Source: Spirogloea muscicola
Taxonomy: Eukaryota > Streptophyta > Zygnematophyceae > Spirogloeales > Spirogloeaceae
Reading direction: 5' to 3'
DNA length: 15,075 nucleotides
Assembly: GCA_009602725.1 (NCBI GenBank)
Contig: WELB01000208.1
Span: 23,711 to 38,785, forward strand
Part shown: positions 1 through 6,109 of the stretch, piece by piece
Layout of the letters: every line of letters begins with the position of its first letter
Position numbering within the stretch: position 1 is the first letter of the stretch
Translations under genes and position numbers: made by a program
Notes under the pieces: model-generated
Told to the model about the DNA's origin: nothing
Database searches by the model: none
What the model saw: the letters and a program-made list of their open reading frames with translations, nothing else

Positions 1-303
1 CCTCCCTCCCCTCTCCCGCCCATTCCCCTTTCCCTCCCTGACTCCCGATGGCCCCCCCCTCGTTTCCTCGTCACCCCGTCGCAGACACACCTCCCTCACT
101 CCCCGTCTCAAGCCGCCCCCTCCGGCGTGGGCTCTCCCACTCACTCCCGGTCTTTCCTCGCCGCTCGCGCCGTCAAGCGCTCCCAAGAGAGTGCCGCTGC
201 CCACTCCGTCGCCCATATCAAGCGCCTGTGGCGATTCCCGCCTCTCTGAGGCAAGCGCAGGCTGGCCAACGAGCGCGCACTCACGGAGGCGAGGCCCGCC
301 GTG

Positions 304-1411
304 ATGGGCGGAGGCCAGCCCGGCGGCGGCGGCAGCGAGACGGAGGCAGCCATGGCGGCGACGGCCTCGGCGGCTGCGGCTGCGGCGGAGGTGTTTGGCA
401 AGACGGTCGGCTCGGCCGCCTCGCCATGGCCGCCGCAGAGGCCGGAGCAGCCTGCGCGGGCCTTGTTTCCGTCAGATTTTGACGACAATAATGGGCGCCC
501 AGCTGCCGAACCGCCTGCCGTGCTGCGGCCCAAGTCCTGGCCAGCAGCGCGGGCGCCGCTGCGGCCGCATCGGGCGCACGCCGACGGGCCCGGGCTCTTC
601 CGGGTGCGCCCGCGGCGGCCGCGCACCTCTCTGCGGCGCCGCCTCGCGCTCCTTCCCAGCAACAGGACCTCGCCCACCGCGGCTTTCAGTGGCGCCACTG
701 CCATCGTAAGCAGCAAATGCTGAGCGCCATTTGCCAGCAGCAGTGGCGATGGGACCTCCGCGACGTCCTCGCCGCCGGCGACCTTCCTGCTCTTCAGTGG
801 CTGCCCGGCGAGCTTGTCGACGCGGCAGCCGCTCCAACCCCGCCAGCTGCTGCTGCAGCTGCCGGCCGCGTGCAAGCGGACTGCTGCCATGGCTGCCGAG
901 GCTGTAAAGCAGCGGCAGAGCAAGCTGCTGCCGTTCCAGCGTCGCTTTGCGCAGCTGCAGGCCTTCCTGGCCGCTGCAGATGCCGCTGCCGCATCCGACG
1001 AGCTTGTCGAAGGTGAGCCAGCCAGCCTCGCCAGTACTGGCTCCGCCGGCTGTCCTCCAAAACCACTGCCGCACATGCCGGCGGTGCACCATGCTGACGG
1101 CAAAGCAGCACGGGGCGGGTATTTCGCTCGGACAGAGCTGCAAGCACTGTCCGATGCTGACCGCATGGAGCACAGGCGCAACCTCGAGCGCCGGGCACTG
1201 TGGCTGTCCGCCATTGAAGGTCTGGCCATGTCCTGGCTGGACTCTTTGACCTGGGTTCTTCGGCTGCCATGGTTTGAGCTGCCATGGCAGCTGCGTCAGT
1301 AGGTGCAATGGCGGCTGCTGAGAGCTGTCCCTGTCTGGCGGGTCTCCGCAGGCATGGAGATGGAGCTTGTGCAGCGTGCGGGCGTGCTGGCCTCACGCCT
1401 GCCAAGCCGGA
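304..1411 (+). CDS. Unrecognised multi-exon gene, helical/coiled-coil protein (model incomplete)
   Basis: I do not recognise this protein. The best-supported part is three exons that join in one phase. The first runs from about 826 to 1012 and ends at a good GTGAGC donor at 1013. The second is 1136-1219. The third starts at 1352 after a CTCCGCAG acceptor. Together they read as one Ala/Leu/Glu/Arg-rich helical stretch, including LLPFQRRFAQLQAFLAAAD, then LQALSDADRMEHRRNLERRA, then MEMELVQRAGVLASRL, which suggests a coiled coil. Upstream, the same frame is open from ATGs at 304 and 352 (the latter in a GCCATGG context) to about 705, where a GTAAGC donor sits. That part is Ala/Gly/Pro-rich and less convincing. 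After about 1400 the frame closes, and another frame is open from about 1352 to the stop at 1514-1516, so a small intron, further exons or an indel must lie there. No domain or catalytic motif was seen. Convergent with psbTn. Confidence 0.4.
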
Positions 1412-1659
1412 GATGTGCTGGCAGTGGCTGCCAATGGTGAAACCACACTTGACCTCACCGAAGCGGGAGCCCACCGGGCACGCCTGATGGCTGGGAGACA
1501 ACAAGGAGCTAGTCGATGACGCACAGCAATCCCTCCCACCAGTGCTGGCCAACCGCAACAGCACCAGCGGCCCACAGCCACTCTGGCTCAGTGCTTCTAA
1601 AGCCCTCACGACTTCAGTAGGTGCGAGCCCGTCACTCTTGGGCAGCTGCTCTTCGTTTT

Positions 1660-2160
1660 CGCCAGCTGTTGTGATATAAGCAAATAGATTTAACAGCCAA
1701 AGTTCTCCGCCGTGCTCAGGTGGCCTGTCACCTGGCCCAAACGAAATGCCTACACATGCAAAACCAGAGGACCAACCATTGCTGGCGAGCTTGCAGAGAA
1801 AGATGACTTAGAAGGAGGACGGGGGCTCACCCTCCATTTGCCCGAACTCGACTTTCCTCCTGCCTTTGTCTCAAGGACAATAACTCTCTCTAAACTCTCT
1901 AATTATCAGACGCTCTTGCAGTCTCCCTCACCAATAATCTCAGCGACATGCTCATACTTCAAGGCCCCTTGAATTTGACAACCTTAGACCGAGCCGTGCA
2001 AAGCCAACATGGGCACTAAACTGCACTGCACCGGTGCAGAATAATTGTATAAACAAGGCCCTAACAGGCACCGGAATCAAGTCATGTGAAGACTGTCCAT
2101 CCTGCTAAATGTCAGTTGAGAAGTAAAGGAATGAGAGATGGGCAAGTGAACTGATCAAGC
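1660..2160. other. Convergent intergenic stretch between the 5' gene and psbTn
   Basis: No convincing coding sequence. The short open frame at 1712-1972 has no recognisable composition or motif. This stretch should hold the 3' untranslated regions of the plus-strand gene and of psbTn, which face each other here. I found no TTACA (a reverse-strand TGTAA, the usual green-algal poly(A) signal) just beyond the psbTn stop. Base composition is clearly more AT-rich than the flanking coding DNA. Confidence 0.5.
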
Positions 2161-3165
2161 TCAACCATGGCAGATTGAGGCGGTGGCATTCGACACGCAG
2201 ATGCTAGCGAACTTCTTCTTGGTCTCCTTTGTGCCCTTCTTGAACTCCTCAGTTGCCAGCGGTGCGCCAGCCTTGGCGGCGCCAGTTGTTGCGAATGCTG
2301 AGCCGCTGCCAGTTGCCAGCGCGGCAGCCGCAGCAGCAGCCGCCAGGAACACGACGCGGCGGCTGGTCTGGGCCTCCTCCTGGGCGGCGCACCTCACAGG
2401 GCCAGCCTGCGCTCAGCAGCACCCTTGGTTCTCAGTCAGGTACACTTCCAGGTGACCCCACTGTGCTCTGGTGTTTCCACAAGTTGGACCCCAAAGGCAG
2501 CTAAGCAACTATCAACAGACGCACCTTACTCAGGCCAAGCAAACGGCAGCCCTTTGCCTCAGCTGCGCATCCGACATGGTATGACCCAGAACGGCCCTCT
2601 CTGTGACGGACTCCAAGACTTGATAGCTTAAACATCATCTTCAAAGCCATTGCAGGCTCGCCAGCAGCTGCGCCAAACACCCTAGGTGCTCAAAGTACTC
2701 AGCTAAGCCAGTCAGGCCCCTGACGTTGCTGCCTATCCCCAGAATGCTAATCTGGCGGCCAGCCCAACACTTCGGATCAGGGGATTCATGCCGAGCTCGC
2801 CGGCGACACTTGCAGCGAGACCTGCTGCTTGCGACGCCAAGCCGTGACGGGCTAAGCGACTGGCCTCGGCGGAGCTCCTCGAAGCTCTTCGGCTGGTTGT
2901 ACTGAGCCGAACCAGGAGGACCTTCCAGGCTCGAAGCCGGCTGGCAGCTCCGAGGCGGTAGAGAGGTAAGCTGAGGCCGCTCAGAGCCACGAAAGAGGAG
3001 GACGACAGAAGGCGTTGGCGAGGCCAGCCGCCGCAAGGAGAGCTGCGGCAGCGGCGAGGAGCTCACCTTGACGGCGGGCGCGGCCCGGGGGCCGGCGGGT
3101 GTTGCGGCGACGTGGACGCCGCAGAAGGAGGTGGCGAGCTGCGCGGCGGCGACGGCGGCGGCCAT
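2161..3165 (-). CDS. psbTn: Photosystem II 5 kDa protein PsbTn, chloroplast precursor (2 exons)
   Basis: This nuclear gene encodes a small extrinsic photosystem II subunit of the thylakoid lumen. The exons are 3165-3067 and 2406-2161; the intron 3066-2407 has a GTGAGC donor and a GAGCGCAG acceptor and joins in phase 0. The product is 114 residues. Residues 1-33 are an Ala/Ser-type chloroplast transit peptide. Near residues 46-64, a twin arginine (TSRRVVFLAAAAAAAALA) precedes a hydrophobic stretch and a likely lumenal cleavage site after SAFA, the typical bipartite lumen signal. The mature C-terminus, EEFKKGTKETKKKFASICV followed by SNATASICHG, matches the plant PsbTn pattern: acidic start, RGT/KGT, a Lys-rich helix, then two cysteines about 9 apart near the end. 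Plant precursors are about 103-106 residues. The identification rests on remembered similarity but is specific across the mature part. The ATG has an acceptable GCGCCATGG context. Confidence 0.88.
2407..3066 (-). other. psbTn intron (660 bases)
   Basis: This single intron separates the transit-peptide exon from the lumenal exon. It runs from a GTGAGC donor at 3066 to a CAG acceptor ending at 2407. The open frames inside it, on both strands, look like GC-driven chance. A small perfect stem, TTCGGCT/AGCCGAA, occurs at about 2889-2912. Nothing else was recognised. Confidence 0.75.
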
Positions 3166-3175
3166 GGCGCCCGGN

Positions 3176-3201
3176 CGGCGGCGGCGGCGGCGGCGGCGGC
3201 G
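3176..3201. repeat. CGG trinucleotide repeat beside an undetermined base
   Basis: About eight tandem CGG units (GCC on the coding strand) lie in the presumed 5' untranslated region of psbTn, about 10 bases upstream of its ATG. The base at 3175 is given as n, so the repeat length and the immediate leader sequence are uncertain in this assembly. Confidence 0.9.
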
Positions 3202-3237
3202 AGGAGATGGTTCTGAGAGACTGAGATGGAGGGAAGG

Positions 3238-3245
3238 CATATAGA
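3238..3245 (-). promoter_or_regulatory. Possible TATA-like element of psbTn
   Basis: The minus strand reads CTATATGC about 75 bases upstream of the psbTn ATG, a plausible core-promoter position. A second TATA-like site (GATATAGTC, minus strand) lies at about 3312-3320. The call rests on position and composition only. Confidence 0.3.
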
Positions 3246-3465
3246 GGAGGCAGAGAGGGGGTGCCACGCGGCAACTCCTCGTGGCCGCTGCGACATTTAG
3301 CGGTCGCTGAGACTATATCGGCCGTTGGGAGCTAGCCTGCGATGTATCGCAGCGGTTCTGCGACGCGCGCCGGGGGTTGTGCGAAGCCGCCCACCCCTTT
3401 CCCGGGGGTCTCCCCCTCTCCTTACCGATTTGCCGCGGATAAGGGCGCCGGCCGGCCGGCCGGCT

Positions 3466-3471
3466 GATTGG
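3466..3471 (-). promoter_or_regulatory. Possible CCAAT box next to a GCCGGC tandem palindrome
   Basis: GATTGG on the plus strand is CCAATC on the minus strand, about 300 bases upstream of psbTn. It directly follows a self-complementary run of alternating GCC/GGC at 3447-3464. Both are compatible with an upstream regulatory region, but CCAAT alone is common by chance. Confidence 0.25.
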
Positions 3472-3713
3472 CCACGCCGGCACCCACCGGGTCCCTGGGG
3501 AATTGTGTATTGACTGGCGATGGAGCTGCACAGCGCTTTCGGCCGTGCTATGGCCGCCACCTCTGGGTCTCGGCAAAGTGCCTCTTTCCCTGCAGCGAGC
3601 TTACTCAGACCTGATGTTGCTCACTCGTGGGTACTGAGCTTCCCAATGCATCGTCTACGTGTTTTGTAGTATTTTGCGGTGTAGTCCTTTTTCCGGCTCC
3701 TCTTTCTTTGGCT

Positions 3714-3752
3714 TTGGACATTGTCCATTCTTTTTAGGCTGGCCGTGCTCTC
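3714..3752 (-). repeat. Hairpin repeat, minus copy 1
   Basis: Read on the minus strand: a GAGCACGGCCAGCC core, then AAAAAGAATGGACAATGTCC, matching the consensus GGCCAGCC...GAATGAACAAGGTC. The first half of the stem is degraded. Confidence 0.6.
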
Positions 3753-3904
3753 GCTGCGGCCTCCGGCTTTCGTCAGGGGGATAATTTTCCGGCAGCTAGT
3801 CTGTCGGATGCGAGGCTCCTCACTCGTAACTACTGAGTGGTCCATCCTCCCCCGTTCTGCCATAGCCTCTTCAGGCCCCGCAGTCGCTGCTTAGCTCGTA
3901 CTTT

Positions 3905-3949
3905 GGCCCCTTCGAACCTTGTCAATTCTTCTCGGGCTGGCTTCTCTGC
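3905..3949 (-). repeat. Hairpin repeat, minus copy 2
   Basis: Read on the minus strand: GAGAAGCCAGCCC, then GAATTGACAAGGTTCGAA, then GGGGCC. This is one of the better 3' halves; the leading GGCTG is replaced by GCAGA. GGTTCGAA resembles a tRNA B box, but no tRNA structure surrounds it. Confidence 0.7.
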
Positions 3950-4024
3950 TTCGTTTCTTTTCTGTGCTTGTTGTTCTCACAGCCCTTGCCCCCATTGGGA
4001 GAGCCACTTCTTCTTCTTCTTTTA

Positions 4025-4042
4025 GGCCTGGCTTTGCCAGCC
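4025..4042 (-). repeat. Hairpin repeat, minus copy 3 (weak)
   Basis: The minus strand reads GGCTGGCAAAGCCAGGCC, a perfect CTGGC/GCCAG stem with a 3-base loop, followed by an A/G-rich spacer. It resembles only the hairpin half of the family, so membership is uncertain. Confidence 0.4.
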
Positions 4043-4383
4043 CCTCTTCTCCATGGGCGAGCACTTCTTCTTTCGGCAGTCGGTGGCTCGAACTTCTGCA
4101 GCGGCTTGCACTGCGGGCCACAATCGTTGGTACAGGCGGCCAGGTGAGCTACCTGCTTCACCACCGCCGGGTCGCTTGCCCAGGTGTTCCGACGAATAAG
4201 GTGTTCCAAATGCGGCTATCCACAACGCAGTGCACTGGCGGGCGGCCGCACTGTGGCTGCTGCTTGTGGGTTGGGGTGCCTGTTTTCCAGCTGCAAGTTA
4301 CTCCAGCTTGCGGCTGCTGTCTCGGGGTTCTTCAGCTTCCGTTCGCTGTAGTCTCTTGCATAGCTGTGTGGTTTTGGCGCCTT

Positions 4384-4432
4384 TCGGCCCTTATGGACGC
4401 TGTTCATGCTTTCTGGGCTAGCCATTTACAGC
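4384..4432 (-). repeat. Hairpin repeat, minus copy 4
   Basis: Read on the minus strand: GCTGTAAATGGCTAGCCCAG, then GCATGAACAGCGTCC, then AAGGGCCG. It is full length and collinear with the consensus. It is the last minus-strand copy; the next copy, about 100 bases on, is in the plus orientation. Confidence 0.7.
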
Positions 4433-4530
4433 TCCAGCCCCCTTTGGAAGAGCTCACTCCTTAAATCGTGATGGAGGGCCTGAGCTGCCGCGTGCAAAGG
4501 GAGAGAAGGTCGCTTCCAGGAGAGGGCGGT

Positions 4531-4571
4531 GGCTATGAGAGGCCAGCCCAGGAAAAAAGAATGAACAAAGG
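4531..4571 (+). repeat. Hairpin repeat, plus copy A
   Basis: GGCTATGAGAGGCCAGCCC, then an A-rich spacer, then GAATGAACAAAGG. The 3' end (GTC...GGGCC) is missing. This copy lies in a 71-base segment (4501-4571) bounded by AAGG that is absent from the related sequence at 5347-5397. Confidence 0.75.
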
Positions 4572-4748
4572 CAAGCACATTGACAGATGTACATTACCTG
4601 CTTTGAGTTTTGAGCTGGCTTTTCAACAACCCTCGGCCCCTCTCAAAGGGCTCGTTACTGCTGCTGAGCTGACCCAGGCAAAAGAACAACCAGCTACTGT
4701 GAGGCAATGGTTGTGAGATGAACAGTGCGCTCAGCCAAAGGAGGCGAG

Positions 4749-4797
4749 GGCTGTGAAAAGCCAGCGCAAATAGATTGGACAAGGTCCGAATGGGCCG
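4749..4797 (+). repeat. Hairpin repeat, plus copy B
   Basis: GGCTGTGAAAAGCCAGCGC, then ATTGGACAAGGTCCGAATGG, then GCCGG. It is full length, with one base changed in the second stem half. Confidence 0.75.
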
Positions 4798-5008
4798 GAA
4801 CAGTAGGCACTCCCCTAGGCAATAGCCGATATCGGATTGGCAAGCACGAGGGAAGTCTTTTTCCAAGACCAGGGGGGAAGGTTTCCTCAATAACGCGGGT
4901 CGAAGGCCAGCTAATACCAGCGACCAGGTCGCTAACCCTGCTCTTTGAGAAAGGAGGCTCTCGAAAGAAAGAAGAGGAAACTAGACTCTTTCTGAAGAAG
5001 GCAAAGTA

Positions 5009-5046
5009 GGCTGTGAACGGCCAGCCCACAAGAAGAATGAACAAGG
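5009..5046 (+). repeat. Hairpin repeat, plus copy C
   Basis: GGCTGTGAACGGCCAGCCC with an intact GGCTG/CAGCC stem, then GAATGAACAAGGGG. It lacks the terminal AATGGGCC part. Confidence 0.75.
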
Positions 5047-5103
5047 GGCAGCGGCTGTTGGACAACCTAAATCAAATAGCTCTTTTAATGTACGGCAATG
5101 GAT

Positions 5104-5151
5104 GGCTGTGAGAGGCCAGCCCACAGAGCATAAACAAGGTCTGAATGAGCC
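5104..5151 (+). repeat. Hairpin repeat, plus copy D
   Basis: GGCTGTGAGAGGCCAGCCC, then CATAAACAAGGTCTGAATGA, then GCC. Its hairpin half is the same as that of copy E, about 720 bases away. It starts only 95 bases after the start of copy C. Confidence 0.8.
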
Positions 5152-5595
5152 AGAAGGTGCACGATTACACGAAACTACTCTCCTTGACTTCTGCGGATGG
5201 ACCCTCAATTACCTCTAGTCAGCAAGTGCAGGTCGGCATCAATAGAAGGTGCAACAGTGTCGCCCCTCTGGAACCTGGAGACAGCAGCTAAAGCGCGGCC
5301 TGCCCGCAAAACCAAGGAATGCTGCAGGATTGAAGTGTGTATTGAGTGATGGAAGGCCTGAGTGGCCGAGTACGAAGGCAAGCACAGACAGATGCACGTC
5401 AGCTAGGCTGACCCGTTCAGTAACCACGAGTCAGCACATAGAGGTCGCTACTTGATGCCTGAATGCAGGACGGCAATCGGCAAGCCCTTGTGCCACCAGC
5501 GAAGGCTCGACCAGCCTTCTGGTGTAAAGCATGAGCCTGAGCTCACTGCAAACAGGCTGAGACACGACGTCGCAAAAACGACGTATAGGCTGCAA

Positions 5596-5609
5596 GCCGG
5601 CATGCCGGC
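5596..5609. repeat. 14-base perfect palindrome
   Basis: GCCGGCATGCCGGC is fully self-complementary, inside the intergenic repeat region. It is flanked by imperfectly symmetric TGC/GCA. It could be a protein-binding site or a chance GC palindrome; no gene start lies close by. Confidence 0.9.
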
Positions 5610-5822
5610 ATGCAGGGAGGCAGCAAGGCGCATTTCTGTTCATCACAATCAAGCTGCTCGCTCTGTTGCCCTTGACGGCGGGTTACAATGTCAACGACTT
5701 GGGTCTTGATTTCTCCCACCTTGTCCATCTTCATTGAGCGGCTTTTCCGCACAGACATCGCCCCCATTCTCTTCCCTCCAGATGGCTCTGGAAGAAAACA
5801 GCGCTTTCAAATTGACAGCGGT

Positions 5823-5870
5823 GGCTGTGAGAGGCCAGCCCGAAGGCATGGACAAGGTCTGGAAGGGCAG
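5823..5870 (+). repeat. Hairpin repeat, plus copy E
   Basis: GGCTGTGAGAGGCCAGCCC, then CATGGACAAGGTCTGGAAGG, then GCAGCCC. It is full length with an intact stem, about 240 bases upstream of the SDR-MDR start codon. Confidence 0.8.
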
Positions 5871-6016
5871 CCCAAGAGTGGAAGAGAATAGGAACTTATC
5901 TAACGCGAGAGGAAACGTTCAACAAGGGTAGCACAACACTCAGCAAGTGGAATGAGGCTGTTCCAAAGGGTTGGCTGTGACTGTTTGAAAGAGACACTCT
6001 TCCAGTTGAGGGCGAC

Positions 6017-6034
6017 GGCTGTGAATGCCCGCCC
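6017..6034 (+). repeat. Hairpin repeat, plus copy F (partial)
   Basis: GGCTGTGAATGCCCGCCC retains the first stem half and a degraded second half. No ACAAGGTC part follows. It lies about 75 bases before the SDR-MDR ATG, so it probably falls in or near the promoter or leader of that gene. Confidence 0.45.
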
Positions 6035-6109
6035 AAACCCCAAGCCTCAGATCCTATAGTAAAGCCTAAGCATTGAACCCGAGGCACAGCCCCGCGCCGG
6101 CGAGCCGCC

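Larger units (their letters stand above)
3600..6036. repeat. Cluster of short diverged hairpin repeats in both orientations
   Basis: This non-coding intergenic stretch holds about ten copies of a unit of roughly 48 bases. The unit starts with GGCTGTGAGAGGCCAGCCC, in which GGCTG and CAGCC form a 5-base stem with an 8-base loop. It continues, after a variable purine-rich spacer, with GAATGAACAAGGTC, then AATGGGCC. Copies at about 3714, 3905, 4025 and 4384 lie on the minus strand. Those at 4531, 4749, 5009, 5104, 5823 and 6017 lie on the plus strand. Two further shared modules occur: CAGTAnnnACGAGT at three places, and GTGATGGAnGGCCTGAG at two. Open frames here have no protein-like signal and overlap the repeats. 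The family was not recognised; decayed satellite, foldback-element remnants, or a dispersed regulatory or mobile motif are all possible. Confidence 0.75.

Noticed and set aside
141-1609. Long minus-strand open frames (362, 278 and 271 codons) opposite the first gene
   Set aside because: GC-rich DNA keeps all frames open. These translations are Ala/Arg/Ser/Cys-rich without helices or motifs, and the plus strand gives a coherent spliced helix over the same region.
2641-3267. 208-codon minus-strand frame across the psbTn first exon and intron
   Set aside because: It contains the psbTn transit peptide, but the frame past the GTGAGC donor is intron read-through. Splicing to 2406 restores a recognisable lumenal protein.
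3910-3925. tRNA-like B box (GGTTCGAA on the minus strand) in a hairpin repeat copy
   Set aside because: Other copies read GGTCTGAA or GGTCCGAA, there is no A box at the right distance and no cloverleaf, so a tRNA or tRNA-derived SINE is not supported.
3919-4464. 181-codon plus-strand frame with a hydrophobic start
   Set aside because: It overlaps inverted copies of the hairpin repeat and has no protein-like continuity; a chance frame in non-coding DNA.
3600-6036. Repeat cluster considered as a CRISPR-like array
   Set aside because: Copies are diverged, irregularly spaced and on both strands, in a eukaryotic intergenic region with no cas genes.
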